Shown in pieces: positions 8,587-17,556 of a stretch of 64,000 nucleotides of DNA; within the stretch, counting starts at the first letter, position 1, and every line of letters starts with the position of its first letter. The notes under the pieces were generated by a model, which saw nothing but the letters and a program-made list of their open reading frames with translations, made no database searches and was not told the DNA's origin. Source of the stretch: an uncultured Clostridia bacterium (GTDB lineage: Bacteria; Bacillota; Clostridia; UBA1381). The position numbers and the translations under genes were made by a program. The stretch lies in assembly GCA_934444735.1 (NCBI GenBank), contig CAKSDE010000014.1, positions 12,137 through 76,136 of the forward strand. The letters are read 5' to 3'.

Positions 8587-11070
8587 ATGAAATTAAAGAG
8601 AATAGCCTCAGCCATTCTTTCGGTGATGATGATTTTATCGGTGTTTCAATGTGAGGTGTTTGCAAAGAAAAAAACAAATGCACAGATATGTTCGCAAATG
8701 CTTTCGGAGCTGAATGCTTTGCCGTATTATTTGAAGAATTACAGTAGTGAGCGCAAAGTAACAAGGGGAGATTTTTTAAAAACAGCTTCTTTGCTGTTTA
8801 AAATTTCCCCGATGCAGGAAGGCAACGTGAATGACGTTGAAGATGCGGATTTGAGAGGATATGTGAATGCTGCGGTGGATATGGGAGCGGTAGAATTGTC
8901 GGCGGACGGGAATTTTTCGGCTGATGATAAGATTGCACCTGTTGATGCGGTACGGATTATGGTTGTCTATCTGGGATACGGCAAAGTAATGAATGATAAT
9001 TCCGAAGAAAGTCTGGAACTTGCACAGACCATTGACATAATGGACGGTCTTACAGATTTTTTTGCTCAAAAGACTGTGACATACAGTGATATGCTGAAAA
9101 TTTTGTGCAATGCATTATTTTCAAAACCGTTAGAGCCGACTGTCAAAACCGGAGAGGTAATATATCGGGAATCGGACAGAACAATTCTGAAAAAATTATA
9201 TTACATCGACGAGGAAAAAGTTAAGATTAAAAGCATAGTTACATCGGCAAATGATACGGTCAGCGTTGAAACGGAGAGCAAAGATAAAGGCGATAAACAG
9301 TATACGGTAGCAAGCACGTACAAATTTCCTCAGTGCGAAGGGACGACGCAATACATATGGATTAATGAGGATGGTGAGATCGTTTTTTGTTACAGTGACA
9401 AGCCGTATGAAATTATATATGATTATGTGGTTGCCGTAAATAAGAGTGATAATACAAACGAAAAGAAAGCATCGGAAATTAAAAACTTGGAGTTTGCCGG
9501 TCGTGACGGATATTATGATGTGAACAATGATTTTGAACTTTGGCATAATGGTGAGAGGGTCACGGGAAAGGACTATATAAATGGCGTTTATGTTAAAGCA
9601 GTGGTGGAAAATGAGAAGATAAATTCCATAGAAATATATTCAAAACCGGGCGATTCTATTCCCGAAGAAGGCGGAATAATCGAAAAAACGGAAGATGGTG
9701 TTATTTATTACAGAAAAGGTGATTCGTCAATTGATAAACTGGAACTCGGGAGTGATAATGTAACTGTTATAATTGACGGTGTGAAAACAAGCACTTCGAG
9801 ATTAAAAAAAGGAATGGTTTTTGAGTATTGTTGTTTTTCGGAAAAAACGGTAATCATTGCAGATGATTGGAAGTATGAAGGAAAGATAACCGAAATACGC
9901 GATGATGGAATCATGATTAAAGATGAGTTGGTTCCAATGTCTTATAGGCAAATATATACATCAAGAGACGGAGGAATCACATTTAAGCAAGAGCAGCCGG
10001 ATAAGTTTTTAAATGTTGAGGTGTCGGTGTTGGCAGATCCGAGCGGAAGCGCCCGTTTTATAATAACGCAAAGTGATGCGGATGTTTACGGAATTGTTTT
10101 GGGTGGAAATTTTGATGATGAAATAGAAGAAAAAGAACTCAAAATTGCTTGCATCGGAGATACAATAAAAGAAAAAACATATTCAGTAAAGCTTTCTGCA
10201 TCAAGCGAAGTTGATTATGATACGGCAAGGTCAAACGCAAAAAATGCAGACGGCAATGGTATTTATGAATTTAAAATATCAAACGGAGTGATAAAGAAAA
10301 TCAGTAATATCGACTGGGAAAAATCCAACGGTGAGCTAAAAACGTCAACAGGCAGATTCCCGGGCGCATATGCGGCAATAGATATCGGAGCACGAGAAAA
10401 AGGATTTAAAGAAGAATGCATAATTTCGCTTAAAGATTACAATGGAGATTTTAATCCTCAATATGTTCCGTGGAATGCATTGGTTAATAAGCAGTATACG
10501 AATCTTAAGTATAAAATCGACGAAAAAATGCCGACGTCGGATCTGTTTGTCATTGTCGACGGAATGGATTCGCTAAGGGGAGATACAACCTTATTCGGCA
10601 TTGTCATCAACAAGGAAACACGATATGATCCGTATACGGAGAGCGTTGTAAATGAATATTCATTTTTAACCAACGGTGCAACCAAAAGCATGGTTTTCGA
10701 AGAAGACAAAGACCCATTAAAGTGGAATAAGAACGACATCATTGAATATTACGACGGCGGAGGATTTAAAGAAACCGGGTATATGAGCATTGTGTCAAAA
10801 GATAATCTGTTTCCGATTGATGAGCCAAAAGGAATAGGCAGCGTTTCCTATGAAAAAGGCGGAGTATATGAAGGTACTTCAAATAAGATGGTGAAGGTAA
10901 ATAATGCCGGAGAAACGCAGTGGTATTTTCTACACAGCAGCTATCAGGTTTTTGAAGTGGTCAATAAGAACAAGGTCAAAAAATCTGATTTGAACAGTGC
11001 CCTCGGAAAGAAAGTGTATTTTCTTAAATCAAAGTCAAGAGTTTATTGTATATTTTATTTAAATGATTAA
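8587..11070 (+). CDS. secreted protein with SLH-like N-terminus
   Basis: An 827-residue protein starting 13 bases after the previous stop, with AAAAGGAGA as ribosome site. Residues 1-27 are a signal peptide (ending VFA-K). Residues about 35-200 resemble S-layer homology repeats in weak form (VTRGDFLKTASLLF, LRGYVNAAVDMGAVE, GNFSADDKIAPVDAVRIMV, VTYSDMLKILCNALF), which would bind secondary wall polymer. The remaining 600 residues are beta-rich and acidic without a catalytic motif I recognise. It is clearly the same type of protein as the 943-residue one at 54811: the same N-terminal layout, then long beta-rich domains with -KKGM- and -VNKSDN/AVNKAA- style turns. I infer a wall-attached display or transport-assisting protein. 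True SLH function is not certain. Confidence 0.7.
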   Translation: MKLKRIASAILSVMMILSVFQCEVFAKKKTNAQICSQMLSELNALPYYLKNYSSERKVTRGDFLKTASLLFKISPMQEGNVNDVEDADLRGYVNAAVDMGAVELSADGNFSADDKIAPVDAVRIMVVYLGYGKVMNDNSEESLELAQTIDIMDGLTDFFAQKTVTYSDMLKILCNALFSKPLEPTVKTGEVIYRESDRTILKKLYYIDEEKVKIKSIVTSANDTVSVETESKDKGDKQYTVASTYKFPQCEGTTQYIWINEDGEIVFCYSDKPYEIIYDYVVAVNKSDNTNEKKASEIKNLEFAGRDGYYDVNNDFELWHNGERVTGKDYINGVYVKAVVENEKINSIEIYSKPGDSIPEEGGIIEKTEDGVIYYRKGDSSIDKLELGSDNVTVIIDGVKTSTSRLKKGMVFEYCCFSEKTVIIADDWKYEGKITEIRDDGIMIKDELVPMSYRQIYTSRDGGITFKQEQPDKFLNVEVSVLADPSGSARFIITQSDADVYGIVLGGNFDDEIEEKELKIACIGDTIKEKTYSVKLSASSEVDYDTARSNAKNADGNGIYEFKISNGVIKKISNIDWEKSNGELKTSTGRFPGAYAAIDIGAREKGFKEECIISLKDYNGDFNPQYVPWNALVNKQYTNLKYKIDEKMPTSDLFVIVDGMDSLRGDTTLFGIVINKETRYDPYTESVVNEYSFLTNGATKSMVFEEDKDPLKWNKNDIIEYYDGGGFKETGYMSIVSKDNLFPIDEPKGIGSVSYEKGGVYEGTSNKMVKVNNAGETQWYFLHSSYQVFEVVNKNKVKKSDLNSALGKKVYFLKSKSRVYCIFYLND

Positions 11071-11082
11071 CTGTGTAACAAT

Positions 11083-11116
11083 AGATAAAAGTAAAACATC
11101 AGTTTTACTTTTATCT
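11083..11116 (+). terminator. AT-rich perfect hairpin between operon genes
   Basis: A perfect 15-bp stem (AGATAAAAGTAAAAC and its complement) with a 4-base loop lies 12 bases after the 827-residue gene and 28 bases before the next start codon. It has few G/C pairs and no T-run, so it may only attenuate read-through or protect a processed 3' end. Confidence 0.5.
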
Positions 11117-11144
11117 AAAATAAAAATATTAAGGAGGAAGCAAA

Positions 11145-13547
11145 ATGAAAATAACAAAGATTATTGCTGCATCAATAAGTATTGCGGCAATAGCCGCAAA
11201 TTTGCAGCCGGTATCCGCACAGGACACTGTACGTTCACAAGATGTTAAACTATCTTCGGTATGCGGAAAGGTTAATGACAATACTGTGGGGCTGGGGGAG
11301 ATAATGCTCAGCGGAAAGGTTTTGAACTCGAAAGGAAATCCGATGACTGCCGTTTTGGCACTCAAAAATGCGGAGAACAAGTTGGTGGATGCTAAAATTA
11401 AAAACTTTGTTCCGCAGTCAGATGATGAAGAATTTAAAATTTCATTTGAAGCTATGTATGATACCATAGGTATTACCGCGGAGGGTTATTTGTGGGACGG
11501 AGTTACAATGGAGCCTGTTACGACAAAGGCGGAAACCGTGCAGATGACAACTTTGTCTGGTGATGATTTTACTGCGCAAAACGGGGCGGAAATCACATTC
11601 CAAGACGGAGTGATTTCGATTAACAAAGCCTATAAACAAGGATATTGTGCAAATTGGTTTACATCGCTTATGAAATATTCTTTTGAGGAGCCGGTTAATT
11701 TAAGGGATGGACAAAGATTAACATTTGATTGCAAATTTTGGGGAAATCCATTGGACTGGGCAAGAAGTTTTGCAGTCTGCTTTAACGGTTCGTCTTCATA
11801 TTCGCAATTAATGGTAAATACAGATTCGAAGTTTTATGCGGGTGGAATCGTTACTCCGATTTCAAAAGATAAATGGTACGGTATTCATTTTGATGTAAAT
11901 TATAACTATCAATCTACAGGCTCGGGAGGAACTCTTTGCCGGGCGGTGCTGTACGATCCGGATACAGGAGAAAAGATAGCGGAACATGCATATAATAAAA
12001 ATTCGTCGGGAGGAATGGTCGATAAAATCGAGTCGATAGATTTTTCGTCAAGAATTCCCGCTGCCCTTGAAGATGAAAAGAATCTTGAGATAAAGATGAA
12101 AGATGTATGTTTTACAAGAGGAAATACGCCTGAACCGGTGATAAGTAATATTGAGATTGAAGGAGAAAATCTCACAGCGGCAATGGGTGAGATGACGTCG
12201 CTTTCTGCAAATGTAGTCGGTGATTATCTGGAGTTTAACGAAAGAGCGCAGGCTGTTCGCTATGAAATTGAGGACGTGACAGGCAAAGCGGTAATGTATA
12301 ATAATGCGATTTACCCAATCAAAACAGGTGATATAAAAGTAAAGGCGGTTTCACTTTTGGACGGAACTCAAAGTGAGGCAAAGACGGTTTCTGTTGTGGA
12401 CGCAGACGCATTGCCGTGGCAGAGCGTAAATTCGACGAATGTTGTTACCGAAGACAAGACGACAACTTTCAGCCTTAATAACGTACCAAATTCTTATATC
12501 AGAATGGGAGAATATACTCTGCCCAAAGCATTTACGACAAACGGAAAGACGGTCAGTGTAAGATTTGACTTTAAAGGAGGAGATTTCCTGCAAAACAGCA
12601 ATCTTGTTCTGTTTTTTAATTCGATGGTCGGAAATGCGCCGGTAAATATTGTCGGTGCGCTAAAGGCAAGTGACGGAAAAACATTAAATGAGTGTATTAA
12701 ACCGGACGAATGGTATTCACTGGAATTGTTGCTTAATACCGATAAGGTATCAAACAGTTCCGAAGTCGGAGGGAAGTATAAAAAATATACTCTTATAATT
12801 AAAGACAGCACAGGCGAGGAAATATATTCCGCAACAGGCGCAAATAACAGCGGCAACTGTTGCAAAGACGCATCAGGTGCGGTTGTCGGCACTCCGCTGA
12901 TACAACCAGAGATTTCAAAGGTGGCAATTACTACAAGAAGCGCAAGTAATGCAAATGTTGAGATTAGTATCAAAAATTTCAGGATAGGTTATGATTTGTT
13001 CTCATCATTGAATAATTCAGAGGTGAATTTTGAGAACGGAGCTGTTAACGTATCAAAGACATATGCTAATAAAACTTACTATGAAGCACTTTTGTGGACC
13101 GAGCCGGATAAAGAATACAGCACGAATGCAAGGGCTGTTGAATTAAGCTTTATGACAAAGGGCAACAATGTCTGGAATTGGGCGCGCCAGGCTATGATAT
13201 TCAATAATGCACAGGGAAATCCGACTGTTGCAATATGGAATCTGAATAATGGATTTGACCTTAACGGATACAAAACTGCTTTTGAAGACGGAAAGTGGTA
13301 CAGAATTAAGCTTGTTTTAAATCCCGAGAGAAAAACAGATGCAGAGCAGACAAGTAAAAAATATACGGTTGAAATATTTGATGAAAACGGGCAGCAATTG
13401 TTTTTTAATACGCAATCAAATGCGAGCAATGCAACATATGTTCCATCGGTCATAAAAACCATTGACTGGAACGCGAGAATCGATTCCGAATCGGGAGGAA
13501 CGTGGGAAATGTCTGTTAAAGATTTGATGATAAGAACTTTGGATTAA
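11145..13547 (+). CDS. secreted protein with three repeated beta-sandwich modules
   Basis: An 800-residue protein with an AAGGAGGA ribosome site and a signal peptide of about 25 residues (ending VSAQ). Residues about 35-135 are a copy of the Trp/Met-Pro module otherwise found at C-termini in this window (MTAVLALKNAENKLVDA ... EGYLWDGVTMEPV). Three beta-sandwich modules follow at about 140-335, 425-615 and 625-800; the last keeps WNWARQAMIFNNAQGN, KKYTVEIFDENG and YVPSVIKTIDWNARI, while copies 1 and 2 are more diverged. An Ig-like linker (about 335-420) separates 1 and 2. No catalytic residues or wall anchor are visible. It shares modules with the genes at 2697 and 5379 and is inferred to help bind the same glycan. 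Confidence 0.75.
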   Translation: MKITKIIAASISIAAIAANLQPVSAQDTVRSQDVKLSSVCGKVNDNTVGLGEIMLSGKVLNSKGNPMTAVLALKNAENKLVDAKIKNFVPQSDDEEFKISFEAMYDTIGITAEGYLWDGVTMEPVTTKAETVQMTTLSGDDFTAQNGAEITFQDGVISINKAYKQGYCANWFTSLMKYSFEEPVNLRDGQRLTFDCKFWGNPLDWARSFAVCFNGSSSYSQLMVNTDSKFYAGGIVTPISKDKWYGIHFDVNYNYQSTGSGGTLCRAVLYDPDTGEKIAEHAYNKNSSGGMVDKIESIDFSSRIPAALEDEKNLEIKMKDVCFTRGNTPEPVISNIEIEGENLTAAMGEMTSLSANVVGDYLEFNERAQAVRYEIEDVTGKAVMYNNAIYPIKTGDIKVKAVSLLDGTQSEAKTVSVVDADALPWQSVNSTNVVTEDKTTTFSLNNVPNSYIRMGEYTLPKAFTTNGKTVSVRFDFKGGDFLQNSNLVLFFNSMVGNAPVNIVGALKASDGKTLNECIKPDEWYSLELLLNTDKVSNSSEVGGKYKKYTLIIKDSTGEEIYSATGANNSGNCCKDASGAVVGTPLIQPEISKVAITTRSASNANVEISIKNFRIGYDLFSSLNNSEVNFENGAVNVSKTYANKTYYEALLWTEPDKEYSTNARAVELSFMTKGNNVWNWARQAMIFNNAQGNPTVAIWNLNNGFDLNGYKTAFEDGKWYRIKLVLNPERKTDAEQTSKKYTVEIFDENGQQLFFNTQSNASNATYVPSVIKTIDWNARIDSESGGTWEMSVKDLMIRTLD

Positions 13548-13565
13548 AAATGTTGTAAAGTGAGG

Positions 13566-13599
13566 GACTGTCGTGCGTGAACTTTCATGCACGACAGTC
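13566..13599 (+). terminator. strong hairpin before the GH3 gene
   Basis: GACTGTCGTGC pairs perfectly with GCACGACAGTC, extendable by three pairs with one G-U. It starts 18 bases after the stop of the 800-residue gene and is followed by a T/A-rich run. It probably lowers or ends transcription before the GH3 gene. Confidence 0.7.
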
Positions 13600-13632
13600 T
13601 TATATATACTGTGGCAGAAAGGACTATACATA

Positions 13633-15162
13633 ATGAAAAATGTAAATGATATGACAATAGAAGAAAAAATACAACAAACAGCCATTTTTCCTATAACAAG
13701 TACAATGTTACGGGAAGAAAATACGAAAAAAACAATTCCGCCAAAAGCGGGAGGATATTTTATTGGAAAGGAAATTATCAAGAATGATATTCAAGATATA
13801 GGCACTGTCAAAGAGGAAATAGAAAATATAAAAAATAAACAGGAAATAATGCCTATAATTTGCGGTGATTTTGAAAATGGCTGTGGTGATTCGGTGACAT
13901 CTTTAGTAAGTCTCCCCAGACATATGGCACTCGGTGCGACAAATTCAGAAGAACTTGCATATCTCTATGGAAAGGTTACTGCAAGACAGGCAGAATTTAT
14001 AGGGGCGAATGTTGCTTTGGCGCCCGTTGTGGATTTAAATATTAACCCCAGAAACAATCTTGTGTCAACAAGGGCAATAGGAGATAATGCCGATGATGCG
14101 ATAAAAATGTTATCAAGCGAGATTGCGGGTATGCAGGATAATGGGTTGAGTGCATGCTTAAAACACTTCCCCGGGGACGGTGTTGATTGGAGAAATCAAC
14201 ATATGGTTACCACAACAAATAGTTTAACCCGTGAAGAATGGGAAAAAAGCTATGGGAAAATTTATCGGGAACTGATAAAAAATGGAGTGAAGATGATAAT
14301 GATAGCGCATATTGCCTGTCCATGTATGCAAAATGATTTATTTGATGGATTGTATTTGCCTGCCTCGCTTTCGAGTGAGTTGATTAGTTATCTAAAATCC
14401 GATATTGGATTTGACGGCGTATGCATTTCGGATTCGCTCACAATGGGAGGATTTTTGGGCTGGTATAAAAATTCGGCAATTGCACAAGTTGAGTGTTTTA
14501 AAGCGGGGATTGACATGGTTTTGTTCCCTGATGAAACATATTTGCCCGCCATGAAGACGGCGGTGGAAAATGGATGGTTGTCCGAGAAAAGACTGGACGA
14601 TGCAGTACATAGAATTTTAAAGTTCAAAGAAAAAATATCCCCGGCAAATAATACAGTAAGCAGCGATGAAGTGATAGCTTTGGGAGAGCGTGTGTCAAAA
14701 GAAATTGCGGAAAGAAGCATAACCCTGATTGCAAAAAAACGTTTTGTCCCGATATGTGAAAAAGATAGAATTTTGATTGTGTATCTTAGAGAAAGAGAAG
14801 GGGAAGAGGATTGTAAAAACAGCTTAACTCCATTTGTGACCAAGATAAAGGAAAGGTGCAGAAATGTTGAAGAGGCAAGCGAATATTTTTGCAACAGGAA
14901 GAAATCGGCAGAATATGACAGAATAATATATTTAGTGAAAAGTACGGATATATGTCTGCCTGATGCATGGGCGGCATTGTGCGAAAATGTGGATAAATCA
15001 ATAGTAATATCATTTAAATCGCCTTATTATAAAGAATATTTTGAAAGAGCACAATACGTTATAAATGCTTATTCGGATACAGAATCATCACAATATGCTG
15101 TAGTAAGAGGGCTTTTTGGGGAAATAAAGATGGATGCAAAACCGCCTGTTAATATTCAGTAA
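13633..15162 (+). CDS. cytoplasmic glycoside hydrolase family 3 protein (NagZ-like)
   Basis: The ATG at 13633 has AAAGGA 10 bases upstream; an in-frame start at 13573 lies inside a hairpin and is unlikely. About 509 residues, no signal peptide. The GH3 TIM barrel is clear: ICGDFENG near residue 78, LPRHMALGA, APVVDLNINPRN, SLSSELISYL. It has KHFPGDGVDWRNQH, the loop that carries the general acid/base in NagZ-type enzymes, and CISDSLTMGG, where the Asp of SDS is the expected nucleophile. About 150 residues after the barrel form the smaller C-terminal domain. NagZ-like GH3 proteins act on beta-N-acetylhexosaminides or beta-glycosides. As last gene of locus 1 it could finish the breakdown of imported oligosaccharides. 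Substrate unknown. Confidence 0.88.
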   Translation: MKNVNDMTIEEKIQQTAIFPITSTMLREENTKKTIPPKAGGYFIGKEIIKNDIQDIGTVKEEIENIKNKQEIMPIICGDFENGCGDSVTSLVSLPRHMALGATNSEELAYLYGKVTARQAEFIGANVALAPVVDLNINPRNNLVSTRAIGDNADDAIKMLSSEIAGMQDNGLSACLKHFPGDGVDWRNQHMVTTTNSLTREEWEKSYGKIYRELIKNGVKMIMIAHIACPCMQNDLFDGLYLPASLSSELISYLKSDIGFDGVCISDSLTMGGFLGWYKNSAIAQVECFKAGIDMVLFPDETYLPAMKTAVENGWLSEKRLDDAVHRILKFKEKISPANNTVSSDEVIALGERVSKEIAERSITLIAKKRFVPICEKDRILIVYLREREGEEDCKNSLTPFVTKIKERCRNVEEASEYFCNRKKSAEYDRIIYLVKSTDICLPDAWAALCENVDKSIVISFKSPYYKEYFERAQYVINAYSDTESSQYAVVRGLFGEIKMDAKPPVNIQ

Positions 15163-15508
15163 TATTATAATAAAATCAACGATTCACTCTGTGACATTAT
15201 ACTTTGTCATTTTTCAGAGGAAAAGCGGCAAATGAAAGCTTGATATGCCGGAAATTTCATGCTATACTGGTAATATTATAATTAATTCAAATGCTGCTTT
15301 ACTTTTAGTTGTACTCTAAAATTGGGCGTGTGAAGTTTTTTCTGTAAATTCAATTTCTCTATGACAAAATATCTGTTTTTAACGGGCAGGATAGCCGAGT
15401 TTAGGCTTTCCTGCCTTAATTGTAATATAGCACGGATTTTACGCCATGTCAAGGGCGGTCTCGCAAGAGACCGTGAATTTTACCCTTGTACATGGTGGAA
15501 AATTTGTG
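15163..15508. other. non-coding stretch with hairpins at the edge of an IS remnant
   Basis: There is no convincing gene in these 346 bases. They hold a 12-bp imperfect hairpin at 15385-15415 (GGCAGGATAGCC / GGCTTTCCTGCC), a consensus promoter reading left (15424-15452), and a small hairpin at 15456-15473 (CGGTCTC, GCAA loop, GAGACCG). The right half probably belongs to the end of the IS256-type remnant that follows. Confidence 0.5.
15424..15452 (-). promoter_or_regulatory. consensus promoter reading out of the IS remnant toward GH3
   Basis: On the minus strand: TTGACA (15452-15447), 17 bases, TATATT (15429-15424). A transcript would begin just before the 15415-15385 hairpin and then run antisense into the 3' end of the GH3 gene. 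There is no reading frame behind it, so it is either an IS promoter left over or the promoter of a short RNA. Confidence 0.6.
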
Positions 15509-15985
15509 CTAAAAAAGCCGCCCGTCATACATTATCGACAACTCTCCGTAAACTTTACACCAGTTTCAGAGCGGCATTGTCCATTTCTTTGTTGCCTCAA
15601 ATGTCGCTCAATACAATGCTTTCAAAAGTGCGGTATCGCTTGGAAATACGCTTCTCTGGCTGTTTAACCGACGCAGCGCACTGTTGAGGCTTTCTATTGC
15701 ATTGGTTGTGTACATAACCTTTCTGACATCCGCCGAAAATTTAAACATCGGCGATATGACATCCCAATTTTCTTCCCAACGTTTCATTGCGTTCGGATAT
15801 CTGTCGCGCCATTTTTTGGTGACAGCCTGCATACGCTCGTAGCCACTTTCTTCATTTGGTGCATGGTATATACTCTTTAGGTCATTAGCAAATGCCTTTT
15901 TGTCTTTTTCCGCAACATATTTCAAGGTGTTTCGCACCTGATGAACGATACAATGCTGATATTCGGTATTTGGATATGCTGCTGT
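15509..15985 (-). mobile_element. IS256-family transposase, C-terminal remnant
   Basis: The minus-strand frame carries the C-terminal half of an IS256-type (Transposase_mut) enzyme: YPNTEYQHCIVHQVRNTLKY, RYPNAMKRWEENWDVIS, then VMYTTNAIESLNSALRR, the usual region around the catalytic Glu, and the tail TFEATKKWTMPL ... VYGELSIMYDGRL. Two stop codons break it, one after ALLKALY (15610-15608) and one after WTMPL. The N-terminal half is absent: at about 15985 the frame passes directly into a tyrosine integrase fragment. The element is dead and truncated. Confidence 0.85.
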
Positions 15986-16624
15986 ATCCTGCCATCTTAA
16001 ACCAAACACTTCACTTTCACGGAGTCCGGTGTTTAGTGCTATGTAAAAAGAAGTTTTGATATTTGTTTCTTTCAGCCTGTCCGACATAAGTTTAAGTTCA
16101 TCTTTTGAATATGCTCTTATTTCACTTATATGACGGGGATCGGGAGGAGCAGTAACCTCATCAAATATGTTTTTCTTGATATATTTCTTTTTGTAGGCAA
16201 AAGATATAATTACTTTTAGTGTCTTGTATAGTCCTTTTACATATTCCTCGCTGTACTTCAATCTCTTTTCATTCAAAAAGTCATTTACCATATTTGCTGA
16301 TATTTGATATACAAATAATCCGCCGAATTTTCATTGATAATGATTTCTGTAAAGTGAATTATATCGCTTAATTGTTGCATAGGCTCTCGTTGCAGGAGCT
16401 TCGGTTGTAATAAACTCATCAAAAACTTCTGAGAATGTAATTTTTTGATTTTCAACAAATTCTCCATAGTTATTGACTTGGTATAAAGCATCTGCGAGCG
16501 CTTTGTCAGCTTCTTTTTTGTTTTTATATCCGCCTTTTTCAATTTGCCTTCTTTTCCCGTCAATTTTCCCAAAATCAATTCTGTATGACCAAGTTGTACC
16601 TCTTTTTCTAACGCTTCCTTGCAT
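15986..16624 (-). pseudogene. tyrosine-type integrase, N-terminal fragment fused to an IS256 remnant
   Basis: Starts with a good ribosome site (AGGAGGAAAATCTT before ATG) and MQGSVRKRGTTWSYRIDFGK, the AP2-like arm-binding start of phage/ICE integrases. The SAM-like core-binding domain follows (TFSEVFDEFIT; later ISANMVNDFLNEKR), then the start of the catalytic domain with ALNTGLRESEVFGLRW (box I Arg). An in-frame TGA at 16333-16331 interrupts it after YRNHYQ, and at about 15985 it joins IS256 sequence, losing the HxxR and Tyr boxes. It cannot be functional. The family is that of Clostridial integrative elements. Confidence 0.85.
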
Positions 16625-16639
16625 AAGATTTTCCTCCTT

Positions 16640-16851
16640 AAACTTATATTATCTAATCTTATTATAACTTTTAAGTTGCAAAAACCTTACCAAGTAAACA
16701 AGTGTTTTTTTAACATTTTATAAACCGCTCTAAACCGCATAAACACAAGGGTTTTGAGCTTTTTTGTGGGCAGTGGGCAAGCATTTTTATCAAAATTCTT
16801 CATTTGCCCACCATTTGCCCACAAGGAGTAAAAATACACATAAATACAAAA
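16640..16851. other. non-coding region with partial inverted repeats upstream of the integrase
   Basis: No gene is seen. Around 16764-16835 the motif TGGGCA / TGCCCA recurs in opposite orientations (TGTGGGCAGTGGGCAAG on the left, ATTTGCCCACCATTTGCCCAC on the right), giving an imperfect inverted repeat. Placed just upstream of an integrase gene, it could be an integrase or excisionase binding region, but that is only positional inference. Confidence 0.35.
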
Positions 16852-16885
16852 AAACACGATTAGTTAAAATCAGCTAATCGTGTTT
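16852..16885 (-). terminator. intrinsic terminator of the perR-rubrerythrin operon
   Basis: A perfect 12-bp stem (AAACACGATTAG / CTAATCGTGTTT) with a 10-base loop. On the minus strand it is followed by a run of eight T, and it lies about 75 bases after the rubrerythrin stop codon. It may also stop transcripts arriving from the left. Confidence 0.85.
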
Positions 16886-16960
16886 CGTGTTCTGACCTTA
16901 GAAATGCAGTATTCAAGCGGCTTTCAAGGTGTATTTAATCGTATCTGTTTGTATCTACGA

Positions 16961-17512
16961 TTATCCAAAATATCTCTTTAAAAGTCCCTCAAATGCTTTT
17001 CCGTGTCTTGCCTCGTCCTTTGCCATTTCATGAACGGTATCATGGATTGCATCGTATCCTAATTCTTTAGCTTTCTTAGCCAATTCGAGCTTACCTGCTG
17101 TTGCGCCGCATTCAGCCTCTGCTCTCATTTGCAGATTTGTCTTTGTGCACGGAACAACAACCTCACCCAAAAGCTCTGCAAATTTTGCAGCATGCTCAGC
17201 CTCTTCAAGAGCTGCTCTCATGTAGAACTCTCCGACTTCGGGGTATCCCTCTCTGATGGCTTGTCTGCTCATTGCGATATACATTCCCACTTCGCAGCAT
17301 TCGCCTTCAAAGTTAGCCTTTAAGCCTTCGTAAACCTCGGGATCAACCTTATCCTTTGCTCCTACTCCGATAACGTGCTCACAGACAAAGTTCAAAGAAC
17401 CCTCTTCCATAACAGTAAACTTTGAACCCGGCACTCCGCACTGCGGACATTTTTCAGGCGGTGTGTCACCCTCGTGAACGTAACCGCAAACAGGACATAC
17501 AAACTTTTTCAT
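16961..17512 (-). CDS. rbr: reverse-type rubrerythrin
   Basis: Starting at the ATG at 17512 (TTGGAGGTAATTATT upstream) gives 183 residues; an earlier in-frame start at 17566 overlaps the upstream gene's end and lacks a ribosome site. The N-terminus is a rubredoxin-like Fe(Cys)4 site (FVCPVCGYVHEG ... CPQCGVPGSKF). The rest is a four-helix ferritin-like di-iron domain with Glu/His ligands (ANFEGECCEVGMY; ALEEAEHAAKF; MAKDEARHGKAF). The rubredoxin-first order is that of reverse rubrerythrin, which reduces hydrogen peroxide to water in anaerobes using NADH through a rubredoxin reductase. It follows the PerR-like gene by 44 bases and is presumably induced by peroxide. Fits a strict anaerobe. Confidence 0.93.
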   Translation of the reverse strand: MKKFVCPVCGYVHEGDTPPEKCPQCGVPGSKFTVMEEGSLNFVCEHVIGVGAKDKVDPEVYEGLKANFEGECCEVGMYIAMSRQAIREGYPEVGEFYMRAALEEAEHAAKFAELLGEVVVPCTKTNLQMRAEAECGATAGKLELAKKAKELGYDAIHDTVHEMAKDEARHGKAFEGLLKRYFG

Positions 17513-17556
17513 AATAATTACCTCCAAAAAATTAAATTTATAATAAGGCAGACGCC

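Noticed and set aside
16936..16963. TAATCGTA / TACGATTA inverted repeat at the rubrerythrin 3' end as an integration site.
   Set aside because: There is no matching second copy bounding an element in the window, and the integrase beside it is broken; the signal is too short to claim.
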